A stretch of DNA of 64,000 nucleotides from Actinomadura livida (GTDB lineage: Bacteria; Actinomycetota; Actinomycetes; Streptosporangiales; Streptosporangiaceae), in contig NZ_BMRO01000020.1 of the NCBI RefSeq assembly GCF_014648675.1, positions 62,652 through 126,651 of the forward strand, written 5' to 3'. This document shows, piece by piece, positions 44,910 through 53,218 of this stretch. Under the pieces are notes generated by a model. That model saw only the letters and a list, made by a program, of their open reading frames with translations. It was not told the DNA's origin and searched no databases. Each line of letters starts with the position of its first letter. Position 1 is the stretch's first letter. The position numbers and the translations under genes were made by a program.

Positions 44910-45416
44910 TTGCGGGCCACCCTCGACACCGCCTACGCGGACGCCCGCGCCGACGCGCTCTCCTTCGCCCTCGGGCTGCCCCGCCTGGAGGCCCTCGCCG
45001 TGCTGCCCCTGGAACGGGCCGGCCTGACCGTGGAGCTGCGGCTGCTCGGCGCGTCCCACCAGGTCATCGCCGGGCCGCTCAGCGAGACGGTGGCGTGCCT
45101 GCCCGGCGACGCCGAACCGCTGCCGGGGCGCGCGACCACCAGCGTCCCCGGCTGGACCTACGATTTCGCCGCGACGACGGCCACCCACAGCGACGGCACC
45201 GCGTTCGCCCGCGCCGTCGAGGCGGTCTGCGCGCGGCTGGCCGACCGCGGTGACGCGCTGACCGGGGACTTCCCCGGCTCACGCCACGCCGTCACCGCCC
45301 TCGCACTGGAGACCCCCGCACCGGACGACATCGGGCTGGGCTGGCGGACGTGGCACGCCTACCCGCAGACCCGGGAGATAGTGATGACGCGGAGCCGGCT
45401 GGTGAAACCATCGTGA
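44910..45416 (+). CDS. DUF2617-family protein
   Basis: A soluble protein of 168 residues, start TTG two bases after the DUF4178 stop. Family-like segments are LDTAYADARADALSFALGL, LTVELRLLGASHQVIAG and GLGWRTWHAYPQTREIVMT. The C-terminal W-H-x-Y-P-Q-T-x-E-I-V motif is typical. Biochemical role unknown. It is linked to the next gene by GTGA overlap, so stoichiometric production is likely. Confidence 0.85.
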   Translation: MRATLDTAYADARADALSFALGLPRLEALAVLPLERAGLTVELRLLGASHQVIAGPLSETVACLPGDAEPLPGRATTSVPGWTYDFAATTATHSDGTAFARAVEAVCARLADRGDALTGDFPGSRHAVTALALETPAPDDIGLGWRTWHAYPQTREIVMTRSRLVKPS

Positions 45417-45847
45417 ACAGCAGAAGAAGGATGCTCGGCGGCGTGCTCGCCGCGGTTCTGGTCGTCCCGGCCCTCGGGGCCTGCGGCACCTCGAACCGGG
45501 ACTGGATCGCCGACAAGTACGCCAGGGCCGGGCACGACACGTACCGGTCCCCGAAGGCTCCGCAGGCGGTCGCCTCGGAGATATCGCGCAAGTTCAAGCC
45601 GATCGGCCGGGTGGACGACATGGCGACCCGGGGCGCGGCGGGCGGGATCTTCCTGCAGTACCCCAAGCTGGTCGTCGGCGTCCTGCCGGACGGGGCGGGC
45701 AGCCGCATCACCGTCGACAACCCCCGGCGCGGCTACGACCGCTACCACTCGCACATCGGCGGGGTCTGGCTGCGGCCGGGAAGCAACGGATGGACCACCG
45801 GCGGCGCGGCGTCGTTCCGCGGCGGCGGGCCAGGGTCGGGCAAATGA
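45413..45847 (+). CDS. DUF4247-family lipoprotein
   Basis: A protein of 144 residues. The lipoprotein signal is MNSRRRMLGGVLAAVLVVPA with lipobox LGAC. The mature domain holds GIFLQYPKLVVGVLPDGAGS and HIGGVWLRPGS. The GTG overlaps the DUF2617 stop. The C-terminal GGGPGSGK is low-complexity. It acts at the outer face of the membrane, unlike the cytosolic DUF2617 protein, so the operon product probably spans both sides. Confidence 0.85.
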   Translation: MNSRRRMLGGVLAAVLVVPALGACGTSNRDWIADKYARAGHDTYRSPKAPQAVASEISRKFKPIGRVDDMATRGAAGGIFLQYPKLVVGVLPDGAGSRITVDNPRRGYDRYHSHIGGVWLRPGSNGWTTGGAASFRGGGPGSGK

Positions 45848-45857
45848 GGAGCGAAGG

Positions 45858-46298
45858 ATGAACGACGGCATGCTCAACGAGATCGGCGCGACCTTCGCCT
45901 ACGGCGCGGTCGGCATCGCCCTCATGGCGGTCGGCTACCTGGCCGTGGAGCTGATGACGCCCGGCAAGCTGGGCAAGCAGATCTGGACCGACGGCAACAA
46001 GGGCGCCGCGCTGCTGCTCGCGGTGAAGCTGTTCAGCGTCGGCATCATCGTCACCACGGCGATCATCACCAGCGACGACGACCTGGGCGCCGGCCTCATC
46101 GACACGGCGGTGTTCGGCGGCATCGGCATCGTGCTGATGGTCATCGCGTTCCTGCTCCTGGACGTGACGACGCCCGGCAAGCTCGGCGGGACGCTCGTGG
46201 ACGCGGGCGGCGCGGGAACGAAGATCCACCCGGCGGGCTGGGTCGTCGCCGCCGCCGACCTGGGGCTCGCCGCGATCGTCGCCGGGGCGGTCTCCTGA
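45858..46298 (+). CDS. DUF350-family membrane protein (YjfL-like)
   Basis: A protein of 146 residues with four spans arranged as two DUF350 repeats: each ends in the motif TPGKLG (LMTPGKLGKQIW and VTTPGKLGGTLV), and each is preceded by a hydrophobic helix pair. In many bacteria DUF350 proteins are encoded with DUF4178 and polyamine- or glutathionylspermidine-type enzymes. It is 10 nt after the DUF4247 gene. Confidence 0.9.
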   Translation: MNDGMLNEIGATFAYGAVGIALMAVGYLAVELMTPGKLGKQIWTDGNKGAALLLAVKLFSVGIIVTTAIITSDDDLGAGLIDTAVFGGIGIVLMVIAFLLLDVTTPGKLGGTLVDAGGAGTKIHPAGWVVAAADLGLAAIVAGAVS

Positions 46299-46343
46299 CC
46301 GCCCCGGCGCGAAGGGGGCGATGACGCTGCGGAGCAACGGCTG

Positions 46344-47951
46344 ATGGCCGAGGACACGGCCGTGCGGGCGGAGCCGGGCGAGGCCGTCGAGGAGGGCCGG
46401 GCGTCGCTCGGCATCCCGGCGCGGGTCGCGCGTGCGCTGGTGCTGGCGGCCGTGTTCACCTGCGCCGCCTGCGGCCTGGTGTACGAGCTGGCGCTGGTCG
46501 CCCTGGGCAGCTACCTGATGGGCAACTCGGTCACCCAGGCGTCGATCGTGCTGTCGGTCATGGTCTTCGCGATGGGCGTCGGCTCGCTGCTCGCCAAGCC
46601 GCTGCGGCGCTGGCCGGTCCCGGCGTTCGCGATCGTGGAGGCCCTGCTGGCGCTGGTCGGCGGGCTGTCGGTGCTGGCGCTGTACGCGGCGTTCGCGTGG
46701 CTCAGCCTGTACAACCCCGTCCTGATCGTGGTGGCGTTCCTCGTCGGGGCGCTGATCGGCGCGGAGCTGCCGCTGCTGATGACGCTGCTGCAGCGGATAC
46801 GGCGGCAGGAGGCGGGCGCCGCGGTCGCCGACCTGTTCGCCGCCGACTACGTGGGCGCGCTGCTCGGCGGGCTGGCGTTCCCGTTCCTGCTGCTGCCGGT
46901 CTTCGGGCACATCAGGGGCGCGCTGCTGGTCGGCGCGGTCAACGTGGTGGCGGGGATCGCGGTGGTGCTGTGGCTGTTCCGGCGGGAGGTCGGCCGCGGT
47001 GTCCAGGCCGCGCTCTGGTCGACGATGGTGGCGGTGCTGGTCGTCCTCGGCGGAACGTACGTCATGGCCGACGAGTTCGAGGTCTCGGCCCGGCAGGTCC
47101 TCTACCGGGACCCGATCGTGCTGTCCAAGCAGACCCCGTACCAGGAGATCGTCATCACCCGGCAGGTCGCGCTGTCGGGCCGGCCGGACCTGCGGCTGTT
47201 CCTGAACGGGGACCTCCAGTTCTCCTCCGTGGACGAGTACCGGTACCACGAGTCGCTCGTCCATCCGATCATGTCGGGGCCGCACGGCAAGGTGCTCGTC
47301 CTCGGCGGCGGGGACGGTCTGGCGCTGCGCGAGGTGCTGCGGTACGAGAGCGTCCGGAGCGCGACGCTGGTCGAGCTGGACCCGGAGATGCTGCGCCTGG
47401 CGCGCGAGTACGGGCCGCTCGCGGCCCTCAACGACCGCGCGTTCGAGGATCCGCGCGCCAGGACCGTCGAGGCGGACGCGTTCACCTGGCTGCGCGGCCT
47501 GAACGAGCAGTTCGACACGGTCATCGTGGACATGCCCGACCCCGACGACGTCGCGACCGCCAAGCTGTACTCGGTCGAGTTCTACGGCATGGTGAAGCGG
47601 GTGCTCGCGCCCGGCGGCCGGATGGTCGTCCAGTCGGGGTCGCCGTACTTCGCCCCGAAGTCGTTCTGGAGCATCGAGAAGTCGATCGCCGCCGCGGGGC
47701 TGGCGACCGTCCCGTACCACGTGGACGTGCCGAGCTTCGGTGACTGGGGGTACGTCCTGGCCGCGCCGACCGAGAAGCCGCCGGCGCTCAGGCTCGCGTC
47801 CGGCGTCCCCGGCCTCCGCTTCATGGACGAGCAGCTTCTCCAGGCGTCGACGGTCTTCCCCAAGGACCGCAGGGCCCGCGACGTTGAGACCAACACACTC
47901 GCCCACCCGCACTTGGTCAAGTACCAAGAGCAGGAGTGGAAGGGCGCCTAA
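46344..47951 (+). CDS. Membrane-bound spermidine synthase-like aminopropyltransferase
   Basis: A protein of 535 residues. Seven or so spans (about 30-245) precede a soluble SpeE-like domain (about 255-500). The latter has LFLNGDLQFSSVDEYRYHES, the nucleotide-binding VLVLGGGDGLALREVLRY, VELDPEMLRLARE and VIVDMPDPDDVATAKLYS, all features of polyamine aminopropyltransferases. The FLNGDLQFS...DEYRYHE block aligns with the decarboxy-SAM/putrescine site, so transfer of an aminopropyl group near the membrane is plausible. It is last in the operon. Confidence 0.88.
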   Translation: MAEDTAVRAEPGEAVEEGRASLGIPARVARALVLAAVFTCAACGLVYELALVALGSYLMGNSVTQASIVLSVMVFAMGVGSLLAKPLRRWPVPAFAIVEALLALVGGLSVLALYAAFAWLSLYNPVLIVVAFLVGALIGAELPLLMTLLQRIRRQEAGAAVADLFAADYVGALLGGLAFPFLLLPVFGHIRGALLVGAVNVVAGIAVVLWLFRREVGRGVQAALWSTMVAVLVVLGGTYVMADEFEVSARQVLYRDPIVLSKQTPYQEIVITRQVALSGRPDLRLFLNGDLQFSSVDEYRYHESLVHPIMSGPHGKVLVLGGGDGLALREVLRYESVRSATLVELDPEMLRLAREYGPLAALNDRAFEDPRARTVEADAFTWLRGLNEQFDTVIVDMPDPDDVATAKLYSVEFYGMVKRVLAPGGRMVVQSGSPYFAPKSFWSIEKSIAAAGLATVPYHVDVPSFGDWGYVLAAPTEKPPALRLASGVPGLRFMDEQLLQASTVFPKDRRARDVETNTLAHPHLVKYQEQEWKGA

Positions 47952-47968
47952 CGGCCGCGGTCGTTCTG

Positions 47969-48670
47969 TCAGTCGGGGACGGATTGCCGGATCGTCTTGT
48001 CGACCGCCCGCTGGAACGACGTCACCAGCGACTGGATCATCAGGGGCTTCAGCTTCCCGGCCATGTCCATGAGCCGCTCCCGCTCCTCGGGGGCCCGGCC
48101 GCCCTCCCGGTACGGCCGGACGACGGTGTCCTGGAAGACCCGCTGCAGCTCGGCGGCCAGCGCGGTCGTGTGCCGGTCGACGGCCTCGTGCGAGGCGATC
48201 AGCGTGTCCAGCGGCATCGGCAGCGCGGCCAGCTCGGCGCTGATGCCGAGCAGCGCGGGGCTGACCACCCGGATGACGTCGTCCGAGACGAACTCGACGA
48301 CGCCCAGGGCCTCCAGCCGTTTCAGCAGGTCGTCGTCCAGGTGCCGCCCGGCGCGCCGGTCCAGTTCGTGCCGGTCGAGGTCCTCGGGGCGCTCCGGGGC
48401 CCACGGCGACAGCAGGGCGCGCTGCAGCGCGAGGTCCTCGGCGGGCGCGTCCAGCGGGATCTTCTGCAGGTGCTTCTCGATGGAGGCGAGCGTGAGCCCG
48501 AGCGACTGGAGTTCGCGGACGAGTTCCAGCCGCGCGAGGTGCGCGGGGCCGTACAGGCCGGTCCGGCCGCGCAGCTTCGGGGGCGGGAGCAGGCCGCGCC
48601 CGGCGTAGAACCGCACGGTCCGGACGGTGACCCCGGCGCGGGAGGCCAGCTCGTCCACGGTCAGTTCCAT
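47969..48670 (-). CDS. MerR-family transcriptional regulator
   Basis: A protein of 233 residues. The N-terminal winged helix is recognised by LTVDELASRAGVTVRTVRFY and GRGLLPPPKLRGRTGLYG. A helical effector part of about 160 residues follows, longer than in metal-sensing MerR proteins and without a Cys ligand loop. It is divergent from an acyl-CoA dehydrogenase gene, with a 21-bp palindrome between them. It probably senses a fatty-acid-related ligand (inference). Confidence 0.92.
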   Translation of the reverse strand: MELTVDELASRAGVTVRTVRFYAGRGLLPPPKLRGRTGLYGPAHLARLELVRELQSLGLTLASIEKHLQKIPLDAPAEDLALQRALLSPWAPERPEDLDRHELDRRAGRHLDDDLLKRLEALGVVEFVSDDVIRVVSPALLGISAELAALPMPLDTLIASHEAVDRHTTALAAELQRVFQDTVVRPYREGGRAPEERERLMDMAGKLKPLMIQSLVTSFQRAVDKTIRQSVPD

Positions 48671-48684
48671 CCCGCCTCCCTGTA

Positions 48685-48705
48685 TGTGACAGTGCCAGTG
48701 TTACA
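48685..48705. promoter_or_regulatory. MerR-type operator between MerR and acyl-CoA dehydrogenase genes
   Basis: TGTGACA at 48685-48691 and TGTTACA at 48699-48705 flank GTGCCAG and form an imperfect palindrome of the type TGTnACAnTGnCAnTGTnACA. A GTGACA -35 and a GTGTAT -10 spaced 20 nt apart straddle it, the long spacer typical of MerR-activated promoters. It would serve the acyl-CoA dehydrogenase gene. Confidence 0.6.
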
Positions 48706-48747
48706 TTAATCGTGTATCAGCGAGCACTTACCGAGGGAGACCGCCGG

Positions 48748-49890
48748 ATGGGACGGGATATCTACACCGACGAGCACGAGGCGTTCCGCGACATGGTGCG
48801 GTCCTTCATCGAGAAGGAGATCGCCCCCCACCACGAGCAGTGGGAGAAGGACGGGATCGTCTCGCGCGAGGTGTGGCTCGCGGCCGGGCGCGCGGGCCTG
48901 CTCGGCATCGACATGCCGGAGGAGTACGGGGGCGGCGGCAACGCCGACTACCGCTACTACGTGATCTTCAACGAGGAGCTGGCGCGGGCGAGCGTCCACG
49001 GCCCCGGCTTCGCCGTCCACAACGACATCAACGGCGGCTACCTGCGTCAACTGTGCAACGACGAGCAGAAGGCCCGCTGGTTCCCCGGCTACTGCTCCGG
49101 TGAGCTCATCACCGCGATCGCGATGACCGAGCCCGCCGCCGGCTCCGACCTGCAGGGCATCAAGACCACCGCGGTCAAGGACGGCGACGACTACGTCCTG
49201 AACGGCTCGAAGACCTTCATCTCCAACGGCATCCTCGCCGACCTGGTCATCGTCGTCGCGAAGACCGACCCGTCGGCCGGGGCCAGGGGCGTCAGCCTCC
49301 TGATGGTCGAGCGCGACATGGCGGGCTTCGAGCGCGGCCGGAACCTCGACAAGGTCGGCATGCACGCGCAGGACACCGCCGAGCTGTTCTTCGACAACGT
49401 CCGCGTCCCCAAGGAGAACCTCCTCGGCGAGGAGGGCATGGGGTTCATCTACCTGATGCAGAACCTCGCCCGCGAGCGCCTGTCCATCGGCGCGACGGCC
49501 CTGGCCGGCGCGGAGGTCGCGTTCGAGCAGACCCTGGAGTACTGCAAGACCCGCGAGGCATTCGGCCGTCCCATCGGCAAGTTCCAGCACAACCGCTTCA
49601 CCCTCGCGGAGATGAAGACGGAGCTGACCGTCACCCGCGCCTTCACCGACGACTGCATCGTCAAGGAGGGCGAGGGCGAGCTGTCCGCCGAAGAGGCGGC
49701 GATGCTCAAGTACTGGAACACCGAGCTGCTCAAGCGGGTCGTGGACCGCTGCGTCCAGCTCCACGGCGGCTACGGCTACATGACCGAGTACCCGATCGCC
49801 AAGGCCTACCAGGACGTCCGCATCCAGACGATCTTCGGCGGCACCACCGAGATCATGAAGGAGATCGTCGGCCGCTCCCTCGGCGTCTGA
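48748..49890 (+). CDS. Acyl-CoA dehydrogenase
   Basis: An FAD enzyme of 380 residues that introduces a 2,3-double bond into acyl-CoA. Features: FIEKEIAPHHEQWEKDG, AIAMTEPAAGSDLQGIKTTA (FAD/substrate loop), KTFISNGILADLVIVVAKT, REAFGRPIGKFQ, and QLHGGYGYMTEYPIAKAYQD near the end. Glu in EYPIAKAYQDVR is at the usual catalytic-base region of long-chain enzymes. ATG 48748 has GAGGGAGA upstream. It is divergent from MerR and probably induced through it. Confidence 0.94.
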   Translation: MGRDIYTDEHEAFRDMVRSFIEKEIAPHHEQWEKDGIVSREVWLAAGRAGLLGIDMPEEYGGGGNADYRYYVIFNEELARASVHGPGFAVHNDINGGYLRQLCNDEQKARWFPGYCSGELITAIAMTEPAAGSDLQGIKTTAVKDGDDYVLNGSKTFISNGILADLVIVVAKTDPSAGARGVSLLMVERDMAGFERGRNLDKVGMHAQDTAELFFDNVRVPKENLLGEEGMGFIYLMQNLARERLSIGATALAGAEVAFEQTLEYCKTREAFGRPIGKFQHNRFTLAEMKTELTVTRAFTDDCIVKEGEGELSAEEAAMLKYWNTELLKRVVDRCVQLHGGYGYMTEYPIAKAYQDVRIQTIFGGTTEIMKEIVGRSLGV

Positions 49891-49927
49891 CCCGCGCCCG
49901 GCCGGGGCGCCTCCACCGCGCCCCGGC

Positions 49928-50317
49928 TCAGCGCCCGGCCTGAACGAGCGCCTCGATCCGCTTGGCGATGGCCGGAACGTCGTCGAGGACGTGCGTCGCG
50001 ACGTCGAGGACGGTCGCGAACAGCTCCTCCTCGGCCGCGGGGTCGAACCGTGCTCCGTTGAGTTTGAGAAAGACATCGGTCGCGGCGAAGGCCACGCGCT
50101 TGTTCCCGTCGGTGAACGGATGCGACGTGGTGAGGGAATGCAGGAGTGCGGCGGCCTTTTCCAGCAGCGTGGGATAGGGGTCCGTGCCGAATGCCGTCGT
50201 CGAGGGCCTCGCGGCGGCGGACGCGACGAGCCCGAAGTCGCGGACGATGAGATTCCCGTCCACGATCCGGCCGCCGATGGCGACGCTCTCCTCGGCCGTC
50301 AGATAGCGGACGCTCAC
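49928..50317 (-). CDS. doc: Doc-family toxin (Fic fold, death-on-curing)
   Basis: A protein of 129 residues with the Doc signature HPFTDGNKRVAFAATDVFL; the F-x-D/E-G-N-K-R loop places a phosphate for transfer. Doc kinases phosphorylate EF-Tu and stop translation. The start V-S-V-R-Y-L-T-A-E-E fits chromosomal Doc proteins. The GTG overlaps the antitoxin stop as GTGA. The antitoxin is of a ribbon-helix-helix type rather than Phd. Confidence 0.9.
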   Translation of the reverse strand: MSVRYLTAEESVAIGGRIVDGNLIVRDFGLVASAAARPSTTAFGTDPYPTLLEKAAALLHSLTTSHPFTDGNKRVAFAATDVFLKLNGARFDPAAEEELFATVLDVATHVLDDVPAIAKRIEALVQAGR

Positions 50318-50517
50318 GCGTCGCCCAGGCGGTCCAGGAGACTCCGGTGATCTTCGCCGGTCTCGTCGGCGAGCCGCAGGACGTGGGCGAGTTCGCGGCG
50401 CTGCCGGTACTCCTCCAGGGCGGTGATCAGAATCGCGTTCTTCGACTGGTGTTCCGCCGAGGCCACCTCGTCCAGCCAGGCGTCCAGATCGGCGGGAAGG
50501 CGTGCTGCGAAGGCCAC
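50314..50517 (-). CDS. Ribbon-helix-helix-type antitoxin
   Basis: A protein of 67 residues: strand MAFAARLPADLDAWLDEVA, then HQSKNAILITALEEYRQRRE, which is the strand-helix-helix layout of CopG/Arc antitoxins. The C-terminal helical tail (HVLRLADETGEDHRSLLDRL) probably fills the Doc active-site cleft. AAGGAG precedes the GTG. A perfect inverted repeat 30 nt upstream is the likely autoregulatory site. Confidence 0.85.
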   Translation of the reverse strand: MAFAARLPADLDAWLDEVASAEHQSKNAILITALEEYRQRRELAHVLRLADETGEDHRSLLDRLGDA

Positions 50518-50546
50518 TCGGACACTCCTTCACGTGGTTCGGCAGG

Positions 50547-50566
50547 TGGTATCAGAGACGATACCA
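50547..50566. promoter_or_regulatory. Autoregulatory operator of the doc toxin-antitoxin pair
   Basis: TGGTATC-6 nt-GATACCA is a perfect 7-bp inverted repeat, 30-49 nt upstream of the antitoxin start. Toxin-antitoxin pairs with ribbon-helix-helix antitoxins normally repress themselves at such palindromes. Confidence 0.65.
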
Positions 50567-50617
50567 AGGGCTTGCCGAGGCTGACGGCTCTGCGGCCTGA
50601 CGCCGTGGGGCAGGCGT

Positions 50618-51274
50618 TCAGGTGCGGTCGGCGAGGCGTTCGACCTTGGCGATGGGGCCGGCGACCAGGATGACGTCCCCGTACTGCAGGACGGTGTCGG
50701 CGGTGGCGTAGGTGAACGGCTCGTCGACCGACTTCACGCTCACCACCGTCACGCCGTACTTGGAGCGCAGGCGCGTCTCGCCCAGGGGAATGCCGACGAT
50801 CTCCTTGGGCGGACGGGTCTTGATCAGGGCGAAATCCTCGTCCACCTCGATGTAGTCGAGCATCCGGCCGCTGACCAGGTGGGCGACGCGCTCGCCCATG
50901 TCGTGCTCGGGCAGCACGATGTGGCTGGCGCCGATCCGTTCCAGGATGCGCTTGTGCTGGTGGGTGACGGCCTTGGCCCAGATGTCCTCGACCTCCAGCT
51001 CCGCCAGCAGCGAGGTCGTCAGGATGCTGGCCTCCAGGTCGCCGCCGATGGCGACCACGGCCCGGTAGAACTCCTCGACGCCGAGTTCGCGAAGCGCGTC
51101 GATGTCGGTGGCGTCGGCGGTGATGACGTGGGTGAGCCGTCCCGACAGCGCCTGGACGATCTTCGGGCGGTTGTCGATGGCGAGCACCTCGGTGCCGCGC
51201 CGCGCCAGTTCCAGGGCCAGCGCCGAACCGAACCGGCCCATGCCGATCACCACGACGGGAAGATTCTCAGCCAA
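50618..51274 (-). CDS. TrkA/KtrA-type potassium uptake regulator (RCK protein)
   Basis: A protein of 218 residues. The RCK-N Rossmann domain has VVVIGMGRFGSALALELAR (G-x-G-x-x-G) and the acidic adenine-ribose binder VLAIDNRP. The RCK-C domain follows (about 135-215). It gates the membrane channel subunit encoded just upstream in response to nucleotide. TTG start overlaps the trkH stop by 8 nt, so the pair is coupled. Confidence 0.93.
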   Translation of the reverse strand: MAENLPVVVIGMGRFGSALALELARRGTEVLAIDNRPKIVQALSGRLTHVITADATDIDALRELGVEEFYRAVVAIGGDLEASILTTSLLAELEVEDIWAKAVTHQHKRILERIGASHIVLPEHDMGERVAHLVSGRMLDYIEVDEDFALIKTRPPKEIVGIPLGETRLRSKYGVTVVSVKSVDEPFTYATADTVLQYGDVILVAGPIAKVERLADRT

Positions 51275-52640
51275 CGATCGGCCTTTCCACGGGGAGTTCG
51301 TAGCGGCGGGTGCGTTCCCGCAGGGCGAGCGCGGTGGCGAAGGTGAGGGGGCCGATGCGCCCGACGAACATCAGCACGACCAGCACCAGCTTCCCGGCGG
51401 ACGGCAGCTCGGCGGTGATCCCGGTGGACAGGCCCACGGTCCCGAACGCCGAGACGACCTCGAACAGTATGCGGTCCAGCGTATGGGACGTCATAGCGAG
51501 CAGCGTGAACGTCCCGGCGGTGACCATGGCGATGCCCAGCAGCACGATCGCGATCGCCTGCCGCTGCGTGCCGTCGGGCAGCCGGCGGTGCCCCACGTTG
51601 ACGTGCGCCTCGCCGCGCATCTCCGCCCACAGCACGAATGCCAGCAGCCCGAACGTGGTGACCTTGATGCCCCCGGCGGTCCCGGCGCTGCCGCCGCCGA
51701 TGAACATCAGCACGTCGGTGACCAGCCAGCTCTCGGTGCGCATCTGGGCGACGTCCACGGCGTTGAGCCCGCCGCTGCGCGGCATCACCGCCATCATGAA
51801 GCCCCCCGGCAGCCGGTCGGACTCGGGCAGCGCGCCCAGGGTGCCCGGATTGTTCCACTCGGCGGCCGACAGCACCAGCGTCCCGCCCGCCAGCAGCACG
51901 ACCGTCGCGGCCACGGTGACGCGCGTGAGGATCGACCAGCCCCCCGGCCGGCGCCAGTCCCGGGCCAGTTCGAACACCACCGGGAAGCCGAGCCCGCCGA
52001 CGATGACCGCCGTGCAGACGGTCAGGATGATCCACGGGTCGCCCGCGAACCGCGTGAGGCTGTCCGGCCACAGCGCGAACCCGGCGTTGTTGAACGCCGA
52101 CACCGCGTGGAACCCGCCCAGGTACGCGGCGCGGCCGGGGGACTCGCCGTAGCCGATGAGGAACCGTCCGGTGAGCACCGCCGCGACGACGGTCTCGGAC
52201 ACCAGGCTGAAGACCACCACGCGGCGGACGACCCGCCGCACGTCGGTCATCCGCAGGGTCTTGGTCTCCACCTGGGCGGCGAGCCGGGCCCGGAGCCCCA
52301 CCCGGCGCGACAGCAGGATGGCGAACAGGGTCGCCAGGGTCATCAGCCCCAGCCCGCCCACCTGGACGAGCGCGAGGATGACGAGGTTGCCGAACATCGT
52401 CCAGTGCGTGCCGGTGTCGACGACGACCAGCCCGGTGACGCACACCGCCGAAGTGGCGGTGAACAGCGCGTCCACCACCGAGGCCGAGCCGGGCTCGGAC
52501 TGGGCCACCGGCAGCGACAGCAGCAGGGTCCCCGTGAGGATCGTGACCAGGAACCCGGTGGCCACGACCTGCGCCGGATGCTGGAACCGTTCGAGGAACA
52601 ACGTCCCCCACGGCCGCGACCTACGCCCCCCGACCAGCAC
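51267..52640 (-). CDS. TrkH/KtrB-type potassium channel subunit
   Basis: A protein of about 457 residues with four pore-loop repeats: TSAVCVTGLVVVDTGTHW, HAVSAFNNAGFALW, GSAGTAGGIKVTTFG, and SAFGTVGLSTGIT. Each holds a filter glycine. The ring of TM helices carries K+ with Na+ or protons. GTG 52640 has a GGGGGG site upstream; an ATG at 52682 would add 14 poorly conserved residues. It is coupled to the RCK gene. Confidence 0.93.
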   Translation of the reverse strand: MLVGGRRSRPWGTLFLERFQHPAQVVATGFLVTILTGTLLLSLPVAQSEPGSASVVDALFTATSAVCVTGLVVVDTGTHWTMFGNLVILALVQVGGLGLMTLATLFAILLSRRVGLRARLAAQVETKTLRMTDVRRVVRRVVVFSLVSETVVAAVLTGRFLIGYGESPGRAAYLGGFHAVSAFNNAGFALWPDSLTRFAGDPWIILTVCTAVIVGGLGFPVVFELARDWRRPGGWSILTRVTVAATVVLLAGGTLVLSAAEWNNPGTLGALPESDRLPGGFMMAVMPRSGGLNAVDVAQMRTESWLVTDVLMFIGGGSAGTAGGIKVTTFGLLAFVLWAEMRGEAHVNVGHRRLPDGTQRQAIAIVLLGIAMVTAGTFTLLAMTSHTLDRILFEVVSAFGTVGLSTGITAELPSAGKLVLVVLMFVGRIGPLTFATALALRERTRRYELPVERPIVG

Positions 52641-52741
52641 GCACCCCCCGAGTCCAGAACTGCCTTGGACATACCACCACACCTCGGCCCCTACCGGGGT
52701 ACGGGCTTCGGGAACTCCTCAGTGGTGCGCCGGGGACCGTC

Positions 52742-53122
52742 CTAGGTCCATCCCCCATAGGGGACGGTGAGGACCTCCATGGCGTGCCCGCCGGGGTCGG
52801 TGAAGTAGACGCCGCGTCCCCCGTCCCGCGTGTTGATCTGGCCCGCGCCGGAGCCGTCCGGGTGGGCGTAGTAGCGGGCGCCGGACTCCTTGATCCTGGT
52901 GAAGATGGCGTCGAACTCCTCGTCCGGCACCAGGAACGCGCAGTGCTGGGAACGGAAGTCGTCGGAGTCCATGAAGTCGAGCGTGACCCCGTTCCCGGTC
53001 GTCACCGGGATGAACGGCCCCGTCTGATCCCCCGCCTCAAGCCCGAGAATCCGCGCCAGGAAGTCGGCGGAAGTCTTCTTGTCCCTCGCCGGGACGATGA
53101 TGTGGTCGAGCCGGATGGACAT
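52742..53122 (-). CDS. VOC-superfamily (glyoxalase-like) protein
   Basis: A protein of 126 residues with the paired beta-alpha-beta modules of the vicinal oxygen chelate fold: LDHIIVPARDKKTSADFLA, LDFMDSDDFRSQHCAFLV, INTRDGGRGVYFTDPGGHAM and EVLTVPYGG. Likely metal ligands are His in LDHIIV, and His and Glu in GGHAMEV. Substrate unknown. GGGGAGGG precedes the ATG at 53122; longer in-frame starts are less likely. Confidence 0.9.
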   Translation of the reverse strand: MSIRLDHIIVPARDKKTSADFLARILGLEAGDQTGPFIPVTTGNGVTLDFMDSDDFRSQHCAFLVPDEEFDAIFTRIKESGARYYAHPDGSGAGQINTRDGGRGVYFTDPGGHAMEVLTVPYGGWT

Positions 53123-53218
53123 GCACCCTCCCCGTGAACGCGACCCGGCCGCTCCGGGCCTCTCCCCACGAGCGTGCTCCCTCAACCCCACTTGAGGTCA
53201 ACCGCGCCGCCGCCCGCG

